Below are positions 19,922-28,604 of a DNA stretch of 64,000 bases, piece by piece; within the stretch, counting starts at the first letter, position 1; each line of letters begins with the position of its first letter. The notes below the pieces were generated by a model. It saw only the letters and a program-made list of their open reading frames with translations. It made no database searches and was not told where the DNA came from. This stretch comes from Gammaproteobacteria bacterium (GTDB taxonomy: Bacteria > Pseudomonadota > Gammaproteobacteria > Pseudomonadales > Pseudohongiellaceae): contig JAURIJ010000011.1 of NCBI GenBank assembly GCA_030832825.1, forward strand, positions 1 to 64,000, written 5' to 3'. Made by a program: the position numbers and the translations under genes.

Positions 19922-20194
19922 TCAGAGCGTGTCGTAGTGGCCGCCGAGTGCGAACGCGTGAATCGTGGCGTCGTCGAAGCGGTAGATGATGCGATCCTTG
20001 TGCGAAATGCGACGGGACCACAGGCCGCTGAGATTGTGTTTCAGCGGCTCCGGCTTCCCACTGCCAAAGGCAGGATTTTCGCAGCGTAGCAATTCCTTGA
20101 TGATTCGTCGTGCAGCCTCATGGAGCACCTTGTCCTTGTGGCGCATCTGTTCATACGCCTCCCAAGTGTTGCCCTCAAATACCAGTGATCTCAT
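19922..20194 (-). CDS. yoeB: YoeB/Txe-family toxin
   Basis: 90 residues with the RelE-superfamily YoeB signature: KPEPLKHNLSGLWSRRISHKDRIIYRF, including the Glu, Arg and C-terminal His-Tyr residues (GGHYDTL) used for ribosome-dependent mRNA cleavage. It overlaps the antitoxin gene by 20 bp and ends one base beyond the thioesterase stop, so the two genes are tail to tail. Looks intact. Confidence 0.94.
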   Translation of the reverse strand: MRSLVFEGNTWEAYEQMRHKDKVLHEAARRIIKELLRCENPAFGSGKPEPLKHNLSGLWSRRISHKDRIIYRFDDATIHAFALGGHYDTL

Positions 20195-20447
20195 CGAGTT
20201 GCTCTTTCGTCGGGGTGTAACCGGTGCGCTCTGTGTGCGTCTTCATCGAATCGGCAATCTGCTGCATCAGACTGCTGTTCTGCAGAACGTGGAGCGTTTC
20301 CTGTTCGCGCTCCCAGTCTTGTGCGCTCATCACCACAAAGTCCTGGCCGCTGCGACGAGAGACCCGCAGTGGTTCGTGTCGACTGATGGCGTCTTCCACC
20401 AGAGTCTTCAGGTTGTCGCGAAACACATTGACGCTCACAGTTTCCAT
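20175..20447 (-). CDS. yefM: YefM/Phd-family antitoxin
   Basis: 90 residues, PhdYefM fold: VNVFRDNLKTLVEDAISRHEPLRV, then the VVMSAQDWE motif. The C-terminal part (TKEQLDEITGI) is the toxin-binding tail. The frame is open to 20510 but the ATG at 20447 has GAGGTGG upstream and begins METVSVNVF. It should repress the pair together with YoeB through the TGTAC palindrome at 20464-20482. Confidence 0.93.
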   Translation of the reverse strand: METVSVNVFRDNLKTLVEDAISRHEPLRVSRRSGQDFVVMSAQDWEREQETLHVLQNSSLMQQIADSMKTHTERTGYTPTKEQLDEITGI

Positions 20448-20463
20448 CTTGTCCACCTCGAAA

Positions 20464-20482
20464 TGTACGGAAAGGCCGTACA
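20464..20482. promoter_or_regulatory. yefM-yoeB operator
   Basis: TGTACGG-AAAGG-CCGTACA is a perfect 7-bp inverted repeat, 16 bp before the yefM start. It contains the TGTAC/GTACA core described for YefM-YoeB operators. A further GGTACAAAG follows upstream at about 20495, a possible second half site. Confidence 0.7.
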
Positions 20483-20566
20483 AGTATAGCGGCGGGTACA
20501 AAGTCTTCACAAGAGCGTGCCTGCCTCAAGGGCAGGGGTACTTTCAGCAGACGTCAAAAGGGCTTG

Positions 20567-20605
20567 CTGTGCTGCGTGTCGCGGCTGACTGTGGCGGTGA
20601 TCGGG
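20567..20605 (+). repeat. Direct repeat, copy 2 (downstream of the TA module)
   Basis: Matches 19877-19915 at 38 of 39 positions. It is detached from any reading frame of its own and marks the far edge of the inserted toxin-antitoxin segment. This resembles the duplicated gene end left when an element integrates in, or recombines with, a gene's 3' end. Confidence 0.85.
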
Positions 20606-20629
20606 GTGAGAAGCGTCATCAAGCATTCC

Positions 20630-20820
20630 GTCACTCGCCCAGTTCAACGGACAAAGGATGCGCAATCGCATCTGCATGAACACTTCGCGCTTCAAGGTCC
20701 TTGACCAGATATGTCTCGCTGAAGCGCACTGGGCCCGCCTCCGCCAGCACGGCCTCTGGTACGGCACGCAGGACATCGTCAATGGCGCTGCGCACCGCCT
20801 CTGCAGCCGTCGGGCTCTCC
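20630..20820 (-). pseudogene. C-terminal remnant of an unidentified gene
   Basis: About 63 codons stay open on the minus strand with good protein-like composition (AAEAVRSAIDDVLRAVPEAV, then FSETYLVKDLEARSVHADAI) and end in a normal stop at 20630-20632. No start codon or N-terminal part is found upstream, so this is probably the tail of a gene cut off by rearrangement. Family not recognised. It lies beside the direct-repeat copy, in the same disturbed 500-bp patch between yefM and the lipoprotein gene. Confidence 0.4.
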
Positions 20821-20961
20821 TACATCCTGCGAGTGAAGCGAGGGGCTGGGTGGCGGCACACCCTACCCACCCCCGCCCCTTTGGAGTAGAGTCGGCCTGA
20901 CCCCATGCGCGTTTCCCATTCGTAGCTTCCAATACAACAAGAAGACGAGGACACCCCGATC

Positions 20962-23160
20962 ATGAAGCGCCCCCTGCCTCTTGCGATCTCCACACTCACC
21001 CTGCTGGCTCTGGCCGGCTGCGGCGGTGATACCGCCACCACGTCCGATGCAGGGCAGCCTGTGGCCCCTGCGCCGGCCACACCACGCGCGCCGCAAGTCG
21101 ACGATGACGACATCGCGGGCAGTGTCTTCGGCCCCAACGGCCCCGAAGCGGGCGTGTGGGTGATTGCCGAGACGCGCGATCTGGCCACGCTCTACTCCAA
21201 GACGGTGGTCACCGACGAGAACGGCCTGTTCGTGATCCCCGACCTGCCGCTGGCCACCTACGAGGTGTTCGTGCGCGGTTACGGGCTGGTGGATTCGCCG
21301 CGCCAGAGCACGGGGCCAGGCGTGTCGCTCGACCTGCGCGCGGTGCCTGCACCGAGTGCGGCGGCCGCGGCGCAGTACTACCCGGCGGGCTACTGGTATT
21401 CCCTGCTGGAAGTGCCCGAGGCGCATGAGTTCCCCGGCACGGGGCAGGACGGCAACGGCATCGCCGAGGGCATCCTGCATCAGGACGACTTCATCCGCCG
21501 TGTCAGCAATGGCGGCTGCGTGGTGTGTCATCAGATGGGCACCGAGGCCACGCGCACCCTTCCCGATCTCTTCGCCAGCGCCGAAAACTCCTTCGAGGCC
21601 TGGAACCAGCGCGTGCGGGCCGGTCAGGCCGGCGCCTTCATGACCAACACCCTGGCTGGCATGGGCGACAAGCGCACGCTGCAGATGTATGCCGACTGGA
21701 GCGACCGCATCGCGGCGGGCGAGCTGCCCCCGGCACCGCAGCGGCCCCACGGCCTGGAGCGCAATGTGGTGATCACCCAGTGGGACTGGGCCGACCCGCA
21801 GGCCTATCTGCATGATCTGGTGTCCACCGACCGGCGCAACCCGACGGTGAACGCCTATGGCCGGCTCTACGGGGCGCTGGAAGAGAGCGCTGACTATCTG
21901 CCGGTGCTCGACCCGCTGGCGCATGCCACCTATCAGGTGCCGGTGTTCCCGGAAGACCCGGACTACAAGCCGCCGGTGGTGCCGCCCATGGGGCCGTCGG
22001 CCTATTGGGGTCAGGAGCCGATCTGGGACACCTCCACCACGGTGCACAACCCGATGATGGATCAGGACGGCCGCGTGTGGATCACCTCCCGCGCGCGCGA
22101 CCCGGCCGATGTGCCGGCCTTCTGTCAGGAGGGCTCGGATCACCCTTCCGCTCGGATGTTCCCGGTGGGCCGCTCAGGCCGGCATCTGGGGGTGTATGAC
22201 CCGCGCACCGACGTCTACACGCCTATCAACACCTGCTTCGGCACGCATCACCTGATGTTCGCCGAAGACGCCGACAACACGCTGTGGACGAGCGGCGGCG
22301 GCGCGGTGGTGGGCTGGCTGAACACGCGGCAGTACTTGGAGACCGGCGACGCCGTAGCAGCCCAGGGCTGGACGCCGCTGATCCTCGACACCAATGGCAA
22401 TGGCGTGCGCGACGAAGGCTATGCGCAACCGGACGACGCGGTGGACCCGGCGCGCGACAAGCGCATCCTGGCGGGGCTTTATGCCGTCTCCCCAGCGCCG
22501 GACGGTTCGGTGTGGGGCTCCACGCTGAGTTACCCGGGCGCGGTGCTGCGCCTGGTGCCGGGGGCCGACCCGTCCACCACGGCGCTGACCGAATACTACG
22601 AGCTGCCGGTGGATGCCGACGGCAATGCCATCGAGGGCTTCTCGCCGCGCGGCATGGACATCGACCGTGACGGCGTGGTGTGGGCGGCGCTGTCCAGCGG
22701 CCACATGGCGAGCTTCGATCGGCGCAAGTGCACGGGGCCGCTGAACGGGCCGACGGCCACGGGGCAGCATTGCCCGGAAGGCTGGAGTTTCTACACGGAG
22801 CCCTTGCCGCAGTTCAAGAACCTGAACCAGCCGGGCAGTTCCGAGGGCAGCTATTACACCTGGGTGGACCAGCACAACACCTTCGGTCTGGGCGACAACA
22901 CGCCGATCAACACGGGCAATCAGTCAGGCGCGCTGCTGGTGCTGGACGATGGCGAGTGGGTGCGCCTGACGGTGCCTTACCCGCTGGGCTTCTACACCAA
23001 GTGGCTGGACGGGCGCATCGACGACGCCTCAGCAGGCTGGAAAGGCCGCGGCCTGTGGGCCACGCTGAGCAGCCGCGCGCCCTTCCACATGGAAACGGGG
23101 CCGGGCACGACGAGCAAGGTGTATCACTTCCAGATGCGCCCGGACCCGCTGGCGAGGTGA
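20962..23160 (+). CDS. Lipoprotein with carboxypeptidase-regulatory-like domain, one haem c site and a beta-propeller
   Basis: 732 residues. Lipobox LALAGC with Cys at 20, so it is membrane-anchored, probably in the outer membrane. Residues about 48-130 form a carboxypeptidase regulatory-like sandwich (IAGSVFGPNGPEAGVWVIAE). One haem c motif, CVVCH, lies near residue 190. The rest has repeated W-G-S/D-x-x-G-x-V-W blades (DQDGRVWITSR, APDGSVWGSTL, DRDGVVWAALSS), like virginiamycin B lyase/NHL propellers. Likely an electron-transfer or binding protein; substrate unknown. It ends 12 bp from the convergent NHL-repeat gene, and related pairings suggest a shared task. SD AAGAAGACGAGGA precedes the ATG. 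Confidence 0.8.
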   Translation: MKRPLPLAISTLTLLALAGCGGDTATTSDAGQPVAPAPATPRAPQVDDDDIAGSVFGPNGPEAGVWVIAETRDLATLYSKTVVTDENGLFVIPDLPLATYEVFVRGYGLVDSPRQSTGPGVSLDLRAVPAPSAAAAAQYYPAGYWYSLLEVPEAHEFPGTGQDGNGIAEGILHQDDFIRRVSNGGCVVCHQMGTEATRTLPDLFASAENSFEAWNQRVRAGQAGAFMTNTLAGMGDKRTLQMYADWSDRIAAGELPPAPQRPHGLERNVVITQWDWADPQAYLHDLVSTDRRNPTVNAYGRLYGALEESADYLPVLDPLAHATYQVPVFPEDPDYKPPVVPPMGPSAYWGQEPIWDTSTTVHNPMMDQDGRVWITSRARDPADVPAFCQEGSDHPSARMFPVGRSGRHLGVYDPRTDVYTPINTCFGTHHLMFAEDADNTLWTSGGGAVVGWLNTRQYLETGDAVAAQGWTPLILDTNGNGVRDEGYAQPDDAVDPARDKRILAGLYAVSPAPDGSVWGSTLSYPGAVLRLVPGADPSTTALTEYYELPVDADGNAIEGFSPRGMDIDRDGVVWAALSSGHMASFDRRKCTGPLNGPTATGQHCPEGWSFYTEPLPQFKNLNQPGSSEGSYYTWVDQHNTFGLGDNTPINTGNQSGALLVLDDGEWVRLTVPYPLGFYTKWLDGRIDDASAGWKGRGLWATLSSRAPFHMETGPGTTSKVYHFQMRPDPLAR

Positions 23161-23172
23161 GCTGACGCCGAT

Positions 23173-24282
23173 TCACCCCAGCGCCCGCACCCGGTGATTC
23201 TCGCTGTCGGTCACGTAGAGCACGCCCGCGTGCATGAACACGCCATGAGGCCGCGCCAGTGCGCAGCGCAGCGGGTCGCCATCAGGCCCGTCGGCCACCT
23301 GACCGGTGCCGAGTACTGTGCTGATCAGTCCGGAATCCAGGGCCATGCGCCGGATCGCATGATTCTCCGTGTCCACGATGTAGAGCGCGTTGTCGGCCGC
23401 TGACCAGGCGATGCCCTTGGGCCCGTTGAAGGTGGCGTCGATGGCTGCCCCCCCGTCCCCGCTGTAACCACTCTCGCCAGTGCCGGCGATGCGTTCCAGC
23501 GTGTCCCCACGCAGATTGAGCCGGAACACGGCATTGCCCTCGCGCAGCACCAGATAGGCATTGCCCGAGGCGTCGGTGTCGATGGAGCGCGGCCCGCGCA
23601 ATGGTGTGCCCCGCAGCGGGCCGCGATCGGGCGTGGCCTCGCGCGTGCCATCACCCCCGATCGTGCGAATGATGCCGCTGGCACGCTCGATCACCCGCAG
23701 CCGTTGATTGCCGATGTCGCAGATCAGCAGATTGCCGTCGGCGTCGAAGGCGATGCTGTGGGGCTGTCGCAATTGCGCCAGAGTGGCAGGGCCGTCGTCG
23801 CCGGAAAAGCCGGGCTCGCCCGTGCCGGCCACGGTCGACACCAGACCGGTGACGGCATCGACGCGGCGCACCACATGGGCATCGCGCTCCACCACGAACA
23901 GGTGACCGTCGCGGTCGAAGCGAATCTCATGCGGTGCCGAGAACGCGGCCTGCAGCGCGGGTCCGCCATCGCCTGTCCAGCCTTTCTCGCCGTTGCCAGC
24001 CACGGTGGTGATCACGCCCTCAGGCAGGGACACCCGGCGCGTGCGCCCCGTGTCCACCTCGCAGAAATACACTGCGCCATCGGGCCCCACCACCACGCCA
24101 TAGGGGTTGTTGATGGGCGTCAGCGTGGCACTCAGGCCCGCCAGATCGTTCTCGTAGCCCGCCACGCCGGTGCCGGCGAAGGTGCTCACCCGCAGGGCCT
24201 GAGCGAAGGCACGCACGGGGGCGAGCAGGCAGGTGGAAGCCACGGTGGCGAGGCGAAGGAAATGACGGCGGGTGAAAAGCAT
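23173..24282 (-). CDS. Secreted NHL-repeat beta-propeller protein
   Basis: 369 residues. A twin-arginine-like signal (TRRHFLRLATVASTCLL) is followed by about six NHL repeats, recognisable as GDGGPA...F/L-P-H-x-I-x-F-D-x-D-G-x-L (for example PHEIRFDRDGHLFVVERD, LICDIGNQRLRVI, LYVTDSENHRVRAL). Such propellers bind ligands or proteins; no catalytic residues are evident. The ATG at 24282 has CAGGAG 7 nt upstream; the open frame to 24501 lacks similarity. Possibly functionally linked to the convergent propeller lipoprotein. Confidence 0.85.
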   Translation of the reverse strand: MLFTRRHFLRLATVASTCLLAPVRAFAQALRVSTFAGTGVAGYENDLAGLSATLTPINNPYGVVVGPDGAVYFCEVDTGRTRRVSLPEGVITTVAGNGEKGWTGDGGPALQAAFSAPHEIRFDRDGHLFVVERDAHVVRRVDAVTGLVSTVAGTGEPGFSGDDGPATLAQLRQPHSIAFDADGNLLICDIGNQRLRVIERASGIIRTIGGDGTREATPDRGPLRGTPLRGPRSIDTDASGNAYLVLREGNAVFRLNLRGDTLERIAGTGESGYSGDGGAAIDATFNGPKGIAWSAADNALYIVDTENHAIRRMALDSGLISTVLGTGQVADGPDGDPLRCALARPHGVFMHAGVLYVTDSENHRVRALG

Positions 24283-24500
24283 GGGACTCTCCTGATTGTT
24301 CCGTATTGTCATTGGAGAAGATGGTGTGAGCTTGCATGCCAGTGTGTCTTGCTCTCGGCGCCCACGGCAATCACTGGCAATTGCCGCATGCAGTTCACGG
24401 TGGAATAGCCCGAACACGATGGCCCTGCTGCCCGAATCTGTAGGTGGCCGGGTCGACCTGGCGCCGCCCGAGGCCTGGCCTTGCAACGTGGAGGATCCCA

Positions 24501-25874
24501 CTACCGCGAGAGTGTCTGCAACTGTTCCAACGCATCCTCGTGACCCTGCTCGGCCGCCTGCTGCAGCAGGCGTCTGGCCTCCTCGCGATCCTCCGCCACG
24601 CCCTCGCCGCGCAGGTACATCCGGCCCAGAACCGCCTGGGCATTGGCATGCCCCTGCTCGGCCGCCAGGGCATACCAGCGGGCGGCTTCCGTGGCACTCT
24701 GCGGCACCCCGCGCCCGTCGGCGTGCAGCGTGCCGATGTTGAACTCGGCATCGGCATCGCCGCCCGCTGCGGCCTGCTGGTACCAGATCAGCGCCTGCTG
24801 CGGGTTCTGCGCCACGCCCTGCCCGAAGTCATACATCATGCCCAGGCTGAACTGCGCCCGGGCGTGCCCCTGCGCCGCCGCCAGCTGCAGCCAGCGCCGC
24901 GCCTCGTCGAGGTCCTGCAGCAGGCCCTCGCCATTGCGGTACAGAATGCCGAGATTGTTCTGCGCATTGGCCACGCCCTGGTCCGCCAGCGGCCGCCACA
25001 GGCTCAGTGCGGTGCTGAAATCGCCCTCGAAATAGGCGCGGCGAGCGCGGGCCAGCGGGTCATCCCAGGTCTGGCGGCTGGCAGCCTCCAGCAGGGTGCG
25101 ACGATTGGCCGCACTGGGCGGCGGCTCCGAATCACCGAAGATGCCCGCCAGCCAGTGGCCGTCGGTGGGGTTGGGAAAAAGCACGTAGTCGATGCCGAAA
25201 CGTGCGCTGTCCTCGCGCATGGCGGCCAGGCGGCCGTCGATGTCGCCACGCACATAGTACTTGCGGCGGAAATCATTGAGGCTGTCGCCCATCAGCACCA
25301 CGACGTCGTACTGCGCCATGAGTTCGTCCTGGCGCGGTTCCTTGTTGGAGGTCTCGCGCAGCACGGTCAGATGCGCCTCGTCGGCAAAGGGCAAACCGGC
25401 GCTGCGCAGATGCTGCAGGGCCAGCGCGAAGGTGTTCTCGCCCTGATCGCGGTTGGTGACATAGAACACCTCCACGCCGTTGGCACGGCAGAACTCCAGG
25501 AAGTCGATCGCGCCGGGCGTGGGCGTGGCGAGATTGGCAGCCACCCAGCGGTCCCAGTCGGCGTCGTCGAAGAAGTCGCGCCCGTCACGCACCAGATGCC
25601 CCCAATAGGTCAGCGCATGCAGCACGGTGTCGTCCACATCGCTGATCACGGCCAGCGGCTTGTCGCCGCTCTGTCGCGCGGCGAGCGCGGCTTCGACATG
25701 CATTCGCGCGACATTGAAGCCCTGATGGTAGAGCGCCTCGTACTCGGCGGCAGTCTGTTTCCAGGCCAGGGCGTAGAGCAGCGGATTGCGCGTGTCGTCC
25801 GGCGCATTCTGGGCCGAAGCATCCAGAACCAGCACGGCAAGCAGAGCGGTGAGCAAGACTCTGGCACGGGTCAT
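24501..25874 (-). CDS. Class C acid phosphatase (HAD) fused to Sel1 repeats
   Basis: 457 residues with a signal peptide (LLTALLAVLVLDASAQ). Residues about 30-250 are a HAD phosphatase like lipoprotein e(P4)/class C acid phosphatase: ISDVDDTVL with D79 and D81, VFYVTNRDQG as motif II, and VVLMGDSLNDF as the metal-binding motif IV. From about residue 270 there are five Sel1-type TPR repeats (AQNNLGILYRNGEGLLQDLD, and similar). The family usually lacks Sel1 repeats, so this is an unusual fusion that could dock the phosphatase to a partner. It overlaps the upstream Na/Pi cotransporter by 4 bp (ATGA), suggesting that phosphate is released in the periplasm and then taken up. Confidence 0.88.
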   Translation of the reverse strand: MTRARVLLTALLAVLVLDASAQNAPDDTRNPLLYALAWKQTAAEYEALYHQGFNVARMHVEAALAARQSGDKPLAVISDVDDTVLHALTYWGHLVRDGRDFFDDADWDRWVAANLATPTPGAIDFLEFCRANGVEVFYVTNRDQGENTFALALQHLRSAGLPFADEAHLTVLRETSNKEPRQDELMAQYDVVVLMGDSLNDFRRKYYVRGDIDGRLAAMREDSARFGIDYVLFPNPTDGHWLAGIFGDSEPPPSAANRRTLLEAASRQTWDDPLARARRAYFEGDFSTALSLWRPLADQGVANAQNNLGILYRNGEGLLQDLDEARRWLQLAAAQGHARAQFSLGMMYDFGQGVAQNPQQALIWYQQAAAGGDADAEFNIGTLHADGRGVPQSATEAARWYALAAEQGHANAQAVLGRMYLRGEGVAEDREEARRLLQQAAEQGHEDALEQLQTLSR

Positions 25875-27664
25875 CGAAGGTCTCCTGCGGGCGGCGCAGC
25901 ATCCTGCGCGGCATCATCTGGTGAGAGCGGGTCCTGTGGGAGCGTGCTTGCACGCGAATCCTGAGCCTGAGCCTGCTGCGGCAGTGTGCTCGCACGCGCA
26001 CCCTGTGCCGCAGTCTCCTCGATCCCCCCTGGCGGCGACACCAGCTGCACCTTGCTCTCTGCGATGTACCTGTCCAGGAACACCGCCGCCTTGGCGGCCT
26101 GATCCACCACGCGGTGCAGATCACTCAGCCGCTCCAGCGTCTCGGCCATGCTGCGCGGCAGAATCGCGCCCGCCGTGCCGGCCTGCAGCAGCTGCGCCTT
26201 CATGGCCTGATACTGCGTCTCGAAATCCCGGCGCGCCTCGGCCAGACGCTGCGCATCCCACTGCGGACTGTCGACCCGGGTCAGATCAAGCAGCTCCACA
26301 GCGGAGGCGCGCAGGGCATTGCGGCTCACCGCGAGTGCGGACTCGGGGGCCAGCACCGATTCGTGATGCAGCTGCAGCATTTCACGCGCATGCTCGGCCA
26401 CGTTCACCAGATACTGCCCCACGCGCTGCGCATGGGGCAACGCATTCTGCTGCTCGGCCGACATGGTGGCGCGGGGAATGCCGCTGGCGAATTCGCTGAT
26501 GGCGATGTTCAGCGACTCCAGCGCACGGTGCCCGATTTCCAGAGAAGGATTGTGCGGGTCTTCCGCGCTGATGGCGGCGTTGGCCACGCGCCGCGCGATC
26601 GCCTGCATGCGATGCAGCTCCTGCGCCAGGGCGTCCAGGGCCAGCGAGGGCGCACTCTGCACGTTGCGGTCCATGAAGCGCGGCCGGCTCTCGTCCTCTT
26701 CCAGCGTGCGGAAGCGTGTCTCGAGATACGCCACCAGCCGAGGGGTCAGGGGCCACATGACCAGGATTCCAAGAATGTTTACCAAGGTGTGGAAGATGGC
26801 GAGAGACATGGCCAGCTGGTCCTGCGAGCCGATGACCTGCGCCATGACATGCACCACCCCGAGCAGCGGCAGCAACAGCGTGAAGGACACCAGCGCGACC
26901 ACGAGATTGAAGATCACGTGGGACATTGCGGCCCGGCGTGCCGCTGCCGTGGCATCGAACACGGCAAACAGCGCCGTTGAGGTGGTGCCCACGTTGGCGC
27001 CGATCACCATGGCGGCCGCAGCTGTCAACGGAATCAAACCGCCGGCGGTGGCCGTGAGAATGACCGTCAGAGCCGCGCTGGAGGAGTGGATGATCACGGT
27101 GAGCATGATGCCGAGCAGCACGAACAGCAGCAGATTCAGCACCCCTTCTCCGGCCCAGCGGTGCAGGTCGATGACATCGCCGATGCCGTCGAAGGCATCC
27201 TTGAGCACATCGATGCCCATGAAAAACAGGCCGAAACCGGCCATGGCGCGACCCAAGGCGCCATATTGCCCTTTTCCCAGCGCCACGGAGATGGCCATGC
27301 CGATGCCGATGGCCGGCAGGGCGATCACTTGCAGGTCGAGATTGAAACCAATCAGAGCGACGATCCACGAGGTGAGCGTGGTGCCCAGATTGCTGCCGAA
27401 GATCACGCCCACCGCCTGCGGCAGTGCCAGCAGGCTCGCGTTGACGAAACCGATGGTGGTGAACACCACTGCGGTGGAGGACTGCACAAGCGCGGTGATG
27501 AGAATGCCGGAGAAAATGGCGCGCCCGCGGCTGCGCGTGGCGGCGCTGAGGATGACGCGCAAGGTGTCGCCCGCTGCGGTGGTCAAGCCATCGGTCATCA
27601 GACGCATGCCCAGCAGGAACAGCCCGATGCCTCCCAGAAAATTCAGTGCGCCTGCGATTGTCAC
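25871..27664 (-). CDS. Na+/Pi cotransporter (NptA/YjbB type) with PhoU-like C-terminal domain
   Basis: 597 residues. Two inverted Na/Pi cotransporter repeats are visible through the paired motifs LVQSSTAVVFTTIGFVN / IIHSSSAALTVILTAT and GSNLGTTLTSW / GANVGTTSTALF. About nine membrane helices precede a soluble helical, PhoU-like domain (residues about 340-560). The last 45 residues are low in complexity and contain RASTLPQ twice; these are encoded by two REP-like elements at 25935-26002, so the tail is probably a late addition. Likely moves phosphate across the inner membrane with sodium. Coupled by overlap to the phosphatase-Sel1 gene. Confidence 0.92.
   Translation of the reverse strand: MTIAGALNFLGGIGLFLLGMRLMTDGLTTAAGDTLRVILSAATRSRGRAIFSGILITALVQSSTAVVFTTIGFVNASLLALPQAVGVIFGSNLGTTLTSWIVALIGFNLDLQVIALPAIGIGMAISVALGKGQYGALGRAMAGFGLFFMGIDVLKDAFDGIGDVIDLHRWAGEGVLNLLLFVLLGIMLTVIIHSSSAALTVILTATAGGLIPLTAAAAMVIGANVGTTSTALFAVFDATAAARRAAMSHVIFNLVVALVSFTLLLPLLGVVHVMAQVIGSQDQLAMSLAIFHTLVNILGILVMWPLTPRLVAYLETRFRTLEEDESRPRFMDRNVQSAPSLALDALAQELHRMQAIARRVANAAISAEDPHNPSLEIGHRALESLNIAISEFASGIPRATMSAEQQNALPHAQRVGQYLVNVAEHAREMLQLHHESVLAPESALAVSRNALRASAVELLDLTRVDSPQWDAQRLAEARRDFETQYQAMKAQLLQAGTAGAILPRSMAETLERLSDLHRVVDQAAKAAVFLDRYIAESKVQLVSPPGGIEETAAQGARASTLPQQAQAQDSRASTLPQDPLSPDDAAQDAAPPAGDLR
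25935..25960. repeat. REP element read as protein (unit 1)
   Basis: TGTGGGAGCGTGCTTGCACG, then CGAATC, is a REP of the type common in Pseudomonas-like genomes, with the palindrome CGTGCTTGCACG. It lies inside the 3' end of the cotransporter gene, where it encodes RASTLPQ on the minus strand. Confidence 0.7.
25977..26002. repeat. REP element read as protein (unit 2, diverged)
   Basis: A direct second unit 42 bp on, with TGTGCTCGCACG as palindrome. It differs from unit 1 at several positions but encodes the same RASTLPQ. Confidence 0.55.
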
Positions 27665-27812
27665 GATCTACCTCTGGTGTCAGTGCGTAAGCAAGAGTAC
27701 AAAGAACCGCGAGCCGAAGCGAGTCCCCAGATGTGTCCGGTTTCGATCCGGCCCCGGGCGGCGGGCGCCACGGGGCCGGGTCGATACCACTAAAGGAAAC
27801 ACAGGACACCGC

Positions 27813-28463
27813 ATGAAAATCAAGACCGTGATTTTCGACTGGGACGGCACTCTCGTCGACTCCATCGAACACATCGCCACCTCCCTGCATCTGGCCGCCA
27901 CCGAGATGGGCTTTCCGGCGCTGGAAAAGGCCGCCTATCGCCACATCATCGGCCTGGGCATGGTGGACGCGCTCAAGACTCTCTACCCCGGTCTCAGCGA
28001 CGCCGAGATCGAAGGCATTCGCCAGCGCTACAGCGAGTATTTCTTCGCCAAGGAAGCCACGCCCCAACAGATCTTCGCCGGCGTGCCCGCCCTGCTCGAC
28101 GAACTGCGCACCCAGGGGCGCGGCCGGGCCGTGGCCACCGGGAAGAGCCGTCGAGGGCTGGATGCGGCGCTCGGCTCCAGCGGTCTGCGCGCCCACTTCG
28201 ACATCACCCGCTGCGCCGACGAGACCCGCTCCAAGCCCGACCCGGCCATGCTGCTGGAGATCCTGCAGTTCTACGGCCTTGAACCCGACCAGGCCGTGAT
28301 GATCGGCGATACCACCTACGACATGGAGATGGCGCAGCGCATTGGCATGCCAGCCATTGGCGTGCGCTGGGGCGTGCATGCGCCAGACGAATTGCAGCGC
28401 CACGCGCCCCTGGCCATCGTCGAGAGCGTGGCGGAGCTGACCAGCCTGCTGCGCCGACTCTGA
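27813..28463 (+). CDS. HAD-superfamily phosphatase (Gph-like)
   Basis: 216 residues. HAD motif I FDWDGTLVDS, motif III Lys in KPDPAML and motif IV MIGDTTYDMEMA are all present, with an alpha-helical cap as in phosphoglycolate phosphatase and beta-phosphoglucomutase relatives. Cytoplasmic; the exact phosphate ester is not predictable. It is a lone gene, divergent from the Na/Pi cotransporter, and its frame begins inside an open stretch that belongs to the antisense of that gene; the ATG at 27813 starts the conserved MKIKTVIFDWDGT. Confidence 0.92.
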   Translation: MKIKTVIFDWDGTLVDSIEHIATSLHLAATEMGFPALEKAAYRHIIGLGMVDALKTLYPGLSDAEIEGIRQRYSEYFFAKEATPQQIFAGVPALLDELRTQGRGRAVATGKSRRGLDAALGSSGLRAHFDITRCADETRSKPDPAMLLEILQFYGLEPDQAVMIGDTTYDMEMAQRIGMPAIGVRWGVHAPDELQRHAPLAIVESVAELTSLLRRL

Positions 28464-28518
28464 CTGTTGCCGCACTGCCCATCGCACGCCCGCTGCTGTT
28501 CGTCACGGGCTTCCCTGC

Positions 28519-28524
28519 TATAGT
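28519..28524 (+). promoter_or_regulatory. -10-like element before the TPR lipoprotein
   Basis: TATAGT followed by CGGCG, 80 bp before the start. It is one of several TAnnnT-CGGC sequences in front of genes in this window. No convincing -35 is seen. Confidence 0.3.
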
Positions 28525-28604
28525 CGGCGCCAGCAACGCCGCTGTCGGAGCGAGCGCGCTGTACACCCTCACAACAAGAATCACTGAACAAGAGCCTCGA
28601 CATC

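Noticed and set aside
20842-20882. GC-rich hairpin (GGGG...GGGTGG with CCCACCC...CCCC) followed by TTT
   Set aside because: Could be a terminator, but stem pairing is imperfect, the T-run is three bases, and no gene on the plus strand ends before it.
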